A stretch of 64,000 nucleotides of DNA, taken from contig OZ037767.1 of assembly GCA_964035545.1 (NCBI GenBank), positions 5,976,207 through 6,040,206 of the forward strand, written 5' to 3'. Position numbers and translations under genes: made by a program. Source of the stretch: Bugula neritina (Eukaryota > Bryozoa > Gymnolaemata > Cheilostomatida > Bugulidae). Shown one piece after another: positions 25,742-36,700 of the stretch. How positions within the stretch are numbered: the first letter of the stretch is position 1; the number at the start of each line of letters is the position of its first letter. The notes below the pieces were generated by a model. That model did no database searches and had not been told where the DNA came from. It was given only the letters and a program-made list of their open reading frames with translations.

Positions 25742-25748
25742 TATAAAG
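25742..25748 (+). promoter_or_regulatory. TATA box of the second EGF-like gene
   Basis: TATAAAG is followed about 30 bases later by a probable start site. A non-coding first exon ends at 25811 (TTGCAG, then GTAAGA) and joins the acceptor at 26180 (TTTCAG), six bases before the ATG. Confidence 0.6.
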
Positions 25749-25769
25749 AGAAGCTGAAGAACTTTCTCC

Positions 25770-25811
25770 TCACTGATCAGAAAGCTCTGGGCAGTCAACA
25801 CATTGTTGCAG
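25770..25811 (+). other. predicted 5' UTR exon of EGF-like gene B
   Basis: The start is approximate, from the TATA box position. The donor TTGCAG/GTAAGA at 25811/25812 is strong, and the acceptor TTTGTTTCAG ends at 26180. The intron of about 369 bases would separate the leader from the coding exons. Confidence 0.5.
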
Positions 25812-26186
25812 GTAAGATGGCTGCTAGCATCTGGGTCAACTTCAGCAGACTTACACAAAATAGTTTTAGTATTAAATATAGTTAACATTTCTAGTTACAA
25901 TATATCATTAAACCATGCAGGTGCTTGCTTGGTATACTACTTGTTTTAGTAATAATTGTAGTTAAAGAGTTACAATGCCCATTTATGATGGCAATGTTTC
26001 ACGTCGTGGCTTTTTAAATATTTCGTTTTGTTGAAATTTTGTTCATGTTTATAAGATAGGTATGTGTTTATTGTACTTGTATAGTATATTTTATGTAGAA
26101 CAACATACTCTGTGGGCGTGAGTAAAGCTCTACTGAGAGAAATGTTTTTGCATGATTATGATGTGTAAAGTTTTGTTTCAGGCAAC

Positions 26187-27884
26187 ATGGCAAAATTCTT
26201 GATACTTTTGGCAGCTACTGCTGCTGTATGTTCAGCTGCTGGACCAACCCAGCCAGACTCAAGAGGTTAGTCACCGACTTTTTTTGTTATTCAACATCAT
26301 TTTAATATTTCACAAGTTTTCTGCTAATTACTACTGCTTATTGTTATGTCTATTTCATGGTTTTCTTGCTACAGCAAAAGTTCTATTGTTACAGAAATAA
26401 ATTTTGTTCATTTAGAAATATAACATTCATCTTATTAGAAAATCATGCTTTTTCTAAATATAGATTATGCTATCACATATTGCATGCAATCAACATAATT
26501 GTTCTATTTGACACGTTAATACTTTTACATTCGAGTAATTACATTAAACTATATGCTACTTTTACAAGGTCGATGTGATGAAGAGTTGAACAAGGTTGTT
26601 GACCAGAACAATATGTGTTGGTACCACGAGTGTGTGAATAAGGATGGCTATTTAGAATTCCTTCCGAGACGCTGCGCCGGTGGATCTAAGATCAGCTACA
26701 ACTTTGTCCAAGGACCTGAGAATCCCTGCACAGTTAATTTCGACTCCGGTAAATAAGTTTTAATTTTTCCGCATTTTTTGCAACACCTTATAAATACTTT
26801 AAATTGATTTTTTATTTTAAATAATTCAACAGAGTTCTGACTAATTGTTTTCTTCATGATCACTACTTATTAAAGCCAGTATTTACACTGAATTTCGCAA
26901 TGTGTTTTTATTTCTGTGATATGTAATAAATCAGTCGATTAAGCTAATCTTTGGAATCAATATAATTTCACTGTATCAGATATTTGGTAGTTCAAAAGAG
27001 TTGTCTTCTGTTGACAGTAATTGGTTACGACTGTGTGAGAGATCGCCCCTCAGTTGACGGGCCACCACCTTGCCACGACAGCTCTGTCAGACTGCAATGT
27101 CAAAATGGAGGAGTTGCTGTTTATGAGGCCGACAAGTGCTGGTGTGACTGTCCACTATCTTGGCAAGGGGATGAGCTCTGTCGTCTGCCCACTAAGCCTG
27201 TGACAGACCTGCCTGCAGGCAGCAGCATCTGTGAGTTATCTTCTCATAGCTACAATTCTGTGTCATTCAGCTGCTTTATACAAAACTGATCAGTTCCTTA
27301 GAACATGAACTTTTTGTGATAAGGTAGGGGCAGTAATGGAGAAATTGAAAGAAGCCTGTGTTCTAGAATAGAAATGTAGCATAAGAAATTATGTTCTTAT
27401 GAGAATATAAACCCGCGCCCCAAACCATAATTTAATAATAAAATTAAAGAACTTGGGCTATCTCAATTTTTCCACTACCGCTCCTAAATGTTTGTGGTGT
27501 TGTCCCCTATAGTTTAATAGGTTTGTAAGTTGAAAACCTGTGACCCGGTTTCTGGTGGGGGCAGCTGTTTTTACAAGCTATTTCAGCACTGAGTGTTGAA
27601 TTGTTTTAAGTTTTTTACACTTTGCTGGCATGATTATTACCTTGTTTGTTTGCAATAAAATATGAGTATAACTACACCAATAATCACATTTATTCAGTAT
27701 ATAATGTTGTTCTCGATTAATTTAAGGTGTGGATGGAGAACCAATGCAAGATTGGTGCAAATTAGACTACGAAGGTGGATGTAAGAATAACGGCATATGC
27801 TACAATCAGTGCGATACCTTCTGGTGTGACTGCCCCAGGCCAGAGGATTATGACTATTATGGCAAAAGATGTGAGCTTAGATAA
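26187..27884 (+). CDS. secreted Cys-rich protein with two EGF-like domains, paralogue B
   Basis: Exons 26187-26265, 26569-26748, 27018-27230 and 27727-27884 encode 209 residues. The first three coding exons are exactly as long as in paralogue A (79, 180 and 213 nt) and all junctions share phase 1. Only the last exon differs (158 against 164 nt), which shortens the C-terminus. The signal peptide is MAKFLILLAATAAVCSAAG. The second exon (DQNNMCWYHECV, FLPRRCAGGS, NPCTVNFDS) is identical to A at about 38 of 60 positions. The third carries SVDGPPPCH, CQNGGVAVYE and KCWCDCPLSW; the fourth carries GGCKNNGICYNQCDTFWCDC and YYGKRCE. All these cysteines are conserved in A. It should be secreted, with the role unknown. 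Unlike A, it has a predicted 5' UTR intron. Confidence 0.85.
27325..27486. mobile_element. MITE family 1, copy in the last intron of EGF-like gene B
   Basis: The left end TAGGGGCAGTAATGGAGAAA pairs with the right end read in reverse (TAGGAGCGGTAGTGGAAAAA). The pairing continues through TTGA..AGCC. Related copies lie at 56816-56907 and 57706-57846. At about 160 bp with no ORF, it is a non-autonomous inverted-repeat element; the superfamily is unknown. Confidence 0.7.
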
Positions 27885-28028
27885 AGCAAATCTCATTTTT
27901 ATACCACAATAATGTAATGCGATGCTGTATGAACTTATACTAATCTAGTGTAATCCTTCTTTTTTATTTATGTTATGAGGTATTTTTCAACAGATCAGAT
28001 TATTCATGTGATTATTACATGCAATAAC

Positions 28029-28034
28029 AATAAA
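28029..28034 (+). terminator. AATAAA polyadenylation signal of EGF-like gene B
   Basis: The hexamer lies 145 bases after the stop at 27884. Confidence 0.6.
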
Positions 28035-30930
28035 ACAATATAGACCCTATCTCTAGTGCTTTATAAAGTTATATTCAAGTTCAAGAAACTTACAGTACTC
28101 ACAACACAGCATACGTGGTAAAAGCATAAGTATGTTGTCCAACATTTCATTGGAAAGTCAGTGTTTCTAGTAGCTCACTTTAAACCATGATAGGTATTGG
28201 CTGGAATTTGACTATTAGGAGTTTTCTACACAAACTAAAAATAAACAGCATTGCATTATATAGCGCATATAAAATTCAACCAATCAGAGGCATCTATCAA
28301 CTCTAGTATCTCAATGTTATGTTATAACTTTACTACCAGATCAGGTTTCTGTAAGTCGTTCAAGTACCAATACATCATGCCCAAAAAGACGTGTTAAAAT
28401 AGAGTTTTTCATCTGTCCCATCACTTTAAACTGCTTAATTCTCAGTTTTATGTTCCGACATTTTACAAAAATAACTTTTTTTAAATGAACTCCAGGCCTC
28501 CAAAGTCACATAAATGTTAAAGAATGCACAAATTCTTTGGAAGCACGTGCATAATAATATTAATTACAATAGTGAAATATAAAAATTGGTAGTTTTCTCT
28601 GCTTTTTCATAGGAGTTGCCTACACTTCTGAATTTCCTAAATTGTCTATCGGCAGCAAGGCTTTCACAATTTTCTTGGCAGCTATTATTAACTTTTTTAA
28701 ATTATAGCTGTATATAGTCAAAGTCTTCCAATTTTAAGCGTACAAGTCCTGTGAACTAATAAAGTTGATATTTTTGTGTCACATTTTGCAACATTAACAA
28801 CAATTAAATATTTATTAAGTAGGTACTATCGCCAAAGATTCCAGTCCATATTTAGTTGACAAGTTTTCCAAGAACACTCATTTACAAACTTTGAATGGCC
28901 ATAATACTTGCGTATATTTTAGAGCTAAGTATTTCATACATATCATTTAATAATTCAACATGGCGGTGGCTTTACCAGCTGCTTGCAGATTTATAAATGA
29001 AATGCGGCTAGGTAGGATTTATCAATGATAATCCACCCGATTATTGCTTCACACATAATATAACTACATACTTATAGATTAGAACTACCCATGCAAGTAT
29101 CATAAATTGACATTTTGTATGAAGATGCCCTCATTAACCCATGTAAAAAATCATATTTTGTATTAAAGCTTTGATGTCTACAAACTTCTCTCCGGCATTG
29201 CAATTATAGCTTGAATAGGTTATTAAATTTTGAGTTGGCCTTTGTAATGATAATATTACTCGCAGTGTAGTAGGCAATTGCTGCTGCTATAGCCTATATG
29301 CTAGCAAACTGGAAATCAGTATTAGAATTTTAGTAACTTCTGGTATGCGTATCTTTATATAGGATTGTCAAACTACCAGCAATTCAAATAAATACTACTG
29401 AAATGTAAGCTAGTAGTTTCACAAAGGAATTCTTTTACTGCTCTCTTTAAGGTAAATATTATAGAACACACTTTATCTTGCTTTTTTATAGTATGCGCCT
29501 AGATGTAATAGAAATCTACTGAAATGTAATTGTTTTCTAAGGTTTTGTGTAGAAACAATATTGCCACACTGTAAGAATGGTGAGTTGACAGTTTTTGCTT
29601 TGTTTAAAAAAGCTACAAAATAATAATTTCCTTTATCTAGCAGATGCTTATCATTATATAGCAGTTAATAAATTCCTAACTTATAATCTAAAACTCATCA
29701 CAGTATATGTAGTAGCATTCTGCTAGCAGGAACATTTGTCTGTGTTCTAAACACTTATATCACTCCGAGTGCATTAAAGCAACAGAGTATGGATAGGGAG
29801 TTGCCTTTCCGATATACATGCACTAAATTCTCTAAACCACTGAACTGAAACTATAATATTATAGTTCAATGCTCTAAACATGCACAAACACAAACTATTC
29901 CGCAGATAAACTTTTCTGTAGTTTGTTTTCATGCCCATTGCAGTAACCCAATATGTGATTTTTCATAATCAGACATTTCAAAACTAGCATTCTTTTGTAT
30001 GCAATTTGGAGCATTCTAGAAAAGAGAAATTAATCTCGGTTATATGTGATTTGGAATGTCATCTGAATTCCAATTAAATGAAAGACAAGTTATTTTTCCT
30101 ATACAGCCTTTTGACCTCAGTACTATTTATTAAAAGAAATGCAAAGAAAATACTATAGAGCGAGGAGTTATAGATGCAATACGTGTTAATGTAGGTTCTG
30201 CTCATACAGAAACAAACCCCAAGGGCTAGTGAAGCTGACGTACACTAATGAATGCAAACGAACTGCCAAGAGCACACAACTCCTGTTAATTGTAGATGCT
30301 TCATAGGAGTATGTACTCATCAGGCTGGGAAAATATTGGGTGTGAAAAGACAGCATTTTGTATTACAGGTTAGAGAATAATATATCTGTATAGTACTAGT
30401 TCTTATAAAATAACATCTGAATGATAATCATAATAATTATATATTCATGGCGTGAAAACAAGCTTTTAGTGAACTCATGAGGTGCTTGTCCTTATTGTGA
30501 CAAATGCCATAATTTGATGCAATGAAGAACATGCCAAGACAGCTTTATATTTGTATAGCAATAGCAGTACAAGTGCAATTATGCATTTTAAAATAATAAA
30601 TTGTAAATCGTTTAGATTAACAAAATATCACCATGACTTTGAATTGTTTATATAAAATTTTCCTATAAATTTATGCAAAAATAAGTGCAAGACATCACTA
30701 AATTCGCCATGAGTTTTTGCTCAAGACATACACAGATTCAGTTGTATGATCTAAACTTCCAATATAAATTCAAGACTAGCACCTAGTAATATTGCAACTA
30801 TTCAAAAAGTAAATTTATCACTTTATCATTGCTAAAACTATCTCCCTTTTGAAAAAAAACATGCTTTTATGAATTATATAAATTTTCATTCCCAAGGCTG
30901 CTATGCATGTCCCTGATTGGCTAAAATAGA
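28035..30930. other. intergenic AT-rich stretch, no gene seen
   Basis: No exon is supported on either strand. The right part may include the 3' UTR of the minus-strand coiled-coil gene ending at 30931. I saw no clear polyadenylation signal close by; a minus-strand AATAAA at 30126-30131 is possible. Confidence 0.5.
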
Positions 30931-32932
30931 TCATGAGGTTTTAGTGTCAGCTACAGGACTAGACGTGTCATTTGTTTCTGCAGATTCCTTATCACGTCGA
31001 ACTTCTTCCAGGACCTCCTGTGCTTCGTCGTACAGAGCGTCACTTTGAGACTCGAGTTCTTGCAAGGCCGCATCTACTTCATCTATTGTCTCTGATAAGT
31101 TTGCTACCTCTAAAATACAAGAACAATGACTGCAAAACGAAGGAACAGTAGCTATAAGATTAAAGAGAATTGACTAAAAACTTTTCCAAAAGGGCCATGG
31201 GAAATGCCACATGAATTTCTTAACGTATGTGCATAAATTCGCTTCTGTGTTTTCATACATGTGCAGTTGCAGAGAGTTTAAAAATGAAAGTAAAATTAAG
31301 CTATTAAACTATTTTCTGTCTATTAAATATTTTGATTTAGAATTTCTCAAATACATAGGAAGCACTTTAGAACCTCAAATAAAGAACCTGCAATTACAAA
31401 TAACATGAATTAAATATTGAATAATGAACCAAATACTAAATAAAAAAGAAAACACTAATAAATAAATAAACTAAAAAAACTTAATTTGTGTGCAGAAAAA
31501 TGGGACTTACGCTGAGTTTTGCAACAAAAACTCTACAAGCAAAATGACTAATAGGAAAATTTGAATACCTGTTAATTAGTTTAGTTACTGAACATGATGG
31601 AATCATTAATTGAAGAGTTACTCAACTTATTTCTATTTGTAATTATTACAAATAAATCACAGCAGATAAGATATCAAGACATGATCTGACAGAAGTGAGA
31701 TGAGCTCTTACGACTCTAACATGACAATATTATTACAATCTTCTCTAATATTTTACTAATTTACTTCTTTCATCTGTCAGCTTTTATATAATTTACCATA
31801 GTCAAGAATGTGTATAAACCATGATCATCAAGTAAAATTTGAACTAATCTTTGCACCTAATTGCCATAATTATTATAATTACAGATAATACATATATTCC
31901 AAATATCTAAAAATAATATTCCTGTTGATTTTTCAACTTCATATCTCTTGTTGACTCATCAAAGTGGCAATAATATTTTGCGTAACAACAGTATTAAATA
32001 GTTAATCAATGCATGGAGCGAGATACTACAAACTTTTTGGTTGTTTGATTTTAGTAATTAACATGGAAACTATTTCATTCACAATAGCCCTAAATATGAC
32101 AATAGCAATATATCTAATCACAACCACTGATAACTGTTTCTACAACAAGTACAGCCCTCTACTCGTTTAAAAAAAAACCCAACACCAAAGTTTCAAACCA
32201 ATTGTGTACAACAGACTGGATGTATTACTGCCTTAATTCTCAATGACCGATGATTTTTCTGGAGTTTAAGTTTATATTACAATGTACTCATACAGTGAAT
32301 ATTATATAGACATCATTATCATATTCCTGAATATCGATTATGCTCAAAAATTAGGGCAGGTCCTAGGCAGTCTAGCATACTATTTTAGATATTAGTAATA
32401 TTATAAATATTAGTATTTCTAATAGAGGTTGTTGTACCTGTAGTCGTATGCAACTTACACCACATCTCAGCTTTAATCATAATCATTCTGATTCAGTCAT
32501 TCACAAAATTAATTAATAACCTGACTTTAATAGTTTAAATAAAATTCACCATCAGTGGCAATATAAATATGACAATGGAAAAAAACTACATACAAAACAA
32601 TCAGTTCAAGTATGACTATAAATATGAGATAACCATAGTGAGTAACTCACTAACTCAAACTGACTGGACATCTTATTCACTCATAGTTATAATGATAATG
32701 ATTCACTGAAGCTGATGTGGAATCAAATAACAATCACAATCGCAATCTACACTTCAAGTTTAAAATTAATGACTCTTGAAGACTAAAACAGTAAGTAGAT
32801 TAGCTTCCACAGCATACCACTTCCATAAGCTGCCATCATAGTTTCCAGAGTACCATCAGTGTTGGTCTGTTGGATAGTGTCACAATTTTCATTGCAATTC
32901 TCTGCCTTCCCGTTAGATGTCTGATCAGCCAT
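30931..32932 (-). CDS. small coiled-coil protein, tentatively bublin (BBLN/UPF0184)-like
   Basis: Two minus-strand exons, 32932-32818 and 31109-30931, join in phase 1 and give 97 residues. The protein starts MADQTSNGKAENCNENCD and ends PVADTKTS. The first 38 residues look disordered. The core, NLSETIDEVDAALQELESQ through EEVRRDK, is a heptad-rich acidic helix, and the tail is disordered. Size and layout (acidic N-terminus, one central helix of about 40 residues, short tail) fit the bublin coiled-coil family, whose members regulate intermediate filaments. The match is by pattern only, and other small coiled-coil proteins cannot be excluded. It is divergent from the UBR gene, with start codons 863 bases apart. 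The long 1.7-kb intron holds only low-complexity sequence. Confidence 0.6.
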
Positions 32933-33795
32933 GGTCAAAAAGTCATGTGATATGACATTGGCAATGAGCTTAGGTACGGAGAAACGATACTTGCATCGTT
33001 GCGCGGGTGTCAGCAGGCTCCACTCTTTCTTTATAAAAATACTTAACTAACAAATGACCTGAGAGTGACCTTACCAATAGAGAGCGCACAGTGAAGTGGG
33101 AATTTCCTGTTGAGTATTCTTAGCGAATAACTAGTACTACAAGTGCAATATAATAACATTTCATTAATTGTAAATATTATTAATAATTTATTAGTTAGGT
33201 TCAAAATTGAAACAGTGAAATCAACAATTTTTGTAACGCTGAATATTAAATATCTAAGTATATTAAAAAAAAACAAATCTCGTGGCTGCTAAGCCGCTTT
33301 CAGTTTTTAAAATTAATGTTTAAGTTGAAGTTCAAGTTGACTGTTGAACTTGAGTTGATGTAATTGTATCAGTCTATCACTATCAGTATCACTCATAACA
33401 TTAACGGTAACCAGATCACTCAGAGTCGGTCTCAGTAATGTCAATGTAATTGTCACATCACTAAGTCTAATCAGAACCAGCCCTGTGTCTCACTCGAAAT
33501 TTTGTAGTCCAATGGCAAGTTATTCCGCAAGTTGAAATAGATACTTACAGTTTTACTAATACGTTAAGTTGATAATATTACAAATAGGAATGCAAATTAT
33601 AAACACTAAAACAAACGTTTCACTGTTATATTCATATTGTAGGTTTCTAGCTTCATTTTTTGTTTCAAGCTTACTTCCAATTCAATGTTTGGTTATTGGG
33701 ATACCCACGCTCACTTTGACTCTCAGTCTCACTCACGGATTTTGAAACTTGAGTGATTGACATTTTGAGTCACATTATTATTGTGTATTACCAAC
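32933..33795. promoter_or_regulatory. divergent intergenic region between the coiled-coil and UBR genes
   Basis: This 863-bp stretch must hold the 5' ends of both genes. A GC-richer patch with GTTGCGCGGGTGTC near 33000 could mark the minus-strand start region. Low-complexity AAGTT and CTCAGTCTCACTC words occur at 33300-33750. I see no TATA box in a convincing position for either gene. Confidence 0.45.
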
Positions 33796-36700
33796 ATGGA
33801 AATGGGCAATAAAAGCATGAGCTTTAAACCTGGTGTGCCCAACGATCGAATAACATCCTATGTCTATGGAGCTTCATTATCAAAGGTACTCAAGTTGATA
33901 TAAGTTATCATTGTAATTGATAGAATAAATTGCGCTTCATTATATTTGATAGTTTATGCTATGAAGTCTTGTTAAAAGACTTATAGTTAGCTTCAATAAC
34001 TTCATTATTATTTAAAGGTAAAAAGTTTCCTAGATAAAAAAATGACATTTAACTCTTCACGTTTTTAGATGTGGCTTACAAAATCATATTTTAATGCTTT
34101 TTGTAGGACTTTAGTAACTTGGAGCAGGTATTACATCACAATTGGGCTGTGTTAGTACCACAGGCATTCAGTAAAGAGATAGTAGCTGAGGAGAGACAGT
34201 AAGACTATTACGCTTGCTACTTTTGTATCTACTAGAATTCTATGTATGTGATTTGTGTATTGCTAGCTTTATGACATGGTCAGACTCAAAGTTGTTCATT
34301 GATTTGGTTATCCTATATTATGGGTTAATTTTTTTCTTAACTGAATATTTTTGACAATAGTAAGTTATATTATGGTTTTATGGAAGTTTAGTAAGTTATA
34401 ATAGAGTTTTATTTATTTATTTATTTATGTTTGTAGAGTCTTGCAGTCACAGCTTATTTATAACATCGAGCTATTTCTGTCCCAAAGTTCAACTCCAAAG
34501 GAAGTATTTGCTAAGTTGAAGGCCGGGAATGCCCCTGACCTGTTTTGTGGGCGGGCTTTTAGGAACGGAGAGCCGACATACAGCTGCAGGGATTGTGCCT
34601 ATGACCCTACCTGCGTACTCTGTATGCAATGCTTTGAGAAAAGTGCACACAAGTCTCACAAATACAGGGTGAGTAGATGATGCAGAGCTGTGCATAGTAT
34701 ATAGTGAGCTGTGCATAGTATATAGTGAGCTGTGTATGGTATATAGTGAGCTGTGTATGGTATATAGTGAGCTGTGTATAGTATATAGTGAGCTGTGTAT
34801 AGTATATAGTGAGCTGTGTATAGTATATAGTGAGCTGTGTATAGTATATAGTGAGCTGTGTATAGTATATAGTGAGCTGTGTATAGTATATAGTGAGCTG
34901 TGTACTCATATAATATAGCCCATGTTCTTTGTTTAAGTGTACACATAGTGTGCGGCCACTCTGTCTGCACCTCCAACTAGTATAGCAGTGTTCATTTTTT
35001 ATCTACTAACCACCAAACTGTCTTGTCTGATTCTTCTCTCAGATACACATGGCAGTACCATCTTTATTCAGCTTCTTTTAGAATGTGCGTCTACTATCTA
35101 CTTGTTGGGTTGCATGTGACTCTGTGTTATCATATTGTAATACTGAAGACCTTGTCACAGTTAACATTATTCAGTACTGAGCAGTATTTAGTACTGAGCA
35201 GTATTTACTAGTTGCTTATATAGCACCTTCTTTAGCTGTTGACTTCAACTGCTTTGTTAAATTTTTTTTCCAATGTATCCAATTTTCCAGCAAAAATCTC
35301 GGATCATTTTAATAAAAAAAATTAACATAATATTTTTGCAGATTTATTGTGAAACTCTTGGTTCAATCAGCTACTAAATCAATCCTGTATTGAATGCTAA
35401 AGGTGAAATATTTTAAACTATGAAATGTATTTAAGCAAAAAACTCTTCCTATGCCACAGTCTGCTTTGTATGGTAGTACGAAAGTACAGTCCTTTGTAGT
35501 ATTAGTTGAAGAATGCAATACTTCTATGGTCAGTAGCTGTGTAGCAACACATATGCACTCACAATGCATCAATAATACTATTAACAGTATTAAGTGAATT
35601 GTATAACTATATTCTCTAATGGTTGCTATAAGTATTTATGTATCTCCAAATCACCACAAAAGTTCTCTTCCTGTAGCTATCATAGACATTTAATGAAGCT
35701 TGTTGAGGATTAATACATCAACTAGTCAACTAACCTTCGTGATTTGCTATTAGACTAATTAACACTATCGAATATACTAGAAATTACCTGTGAAACACAA
35801 GCTTTGTTTGTGATCAATTGTATTCAATATTGCCTAATCAACCAATGAATACGAAGTAGCTTTACATTGCACGAGAGTGTGCTGCTGTGTAGTAAGCAGG
35901 TGCTCTATAGTACTTGCTACTTAATGTCAATAATATGCATGATGCTATCACATGCATAATATGCTGTGTGATATCTGGTGTAATACAATGTCATTGCATA
36001 GGGCCGTGTAGTACTGCAGTTCTTAGAAATTTGGAGACGTTTCTTTATTATTTCAGATAAACACATCGAGTGGTGGTGGGTATTGTGATTGTGGAGATGT
36101 GGATGCGTGGAAGGCATTTCCCGCCTGCTCTGAACACGGCAAAGCTGCCACTACTGACAATCAGGTTTGTAGAATACGCTGCCTCTTCTACTTGCAGTCT
36201 GAGTCAGCAGACTCTATAGAGATCTCTGCACCATATAATGTCTAGCTCATGATCTCTAAGCTGTGATTTCTGTCAGGATTAGAGGTGGTGATTAGAGAGG
36301 TCATTATGACATATGTCGGCTGTATGTGCGGGAATAATCTTGCATCTCCCAGTATCTAGTCTAGTGGTGGGGCTACAAAGCCGAATAACTGCAATACTCT
36401 TATCAAGTTATGTGAGGCGTGAATGCCAGCAGATTAAATCTGGTTATGCACTTAGTAGTACTTGTAGCTATGGTAATATCGGATTGTACTAAGCAGTACT
36501 AGTAATATTCAGTAGTACTGCTAGTACTGCTTTGTACTATTAGTAGTAATAGTCTTAGTAGTACCAAAAGAACTACTAGTACTAATAGTACCAAGCAGTA
36601 CTAGCAGTACTTAGTATTTCGTGCCCAACAGTAAATTTAGATTCTATTAGCATGTTTTAACAACACATCTTCGTACTGTGTTAGTGTAGAAGTAGCAGTA

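Noticed and set aside
34607-34976. Long periodic ORFs on both strands (YTAHYIL / YSELCIV repeats)
   Set aside because: They are translations of the 21-bp minisatellite, whose unit is a multiple of three and lacks stops in several frames.
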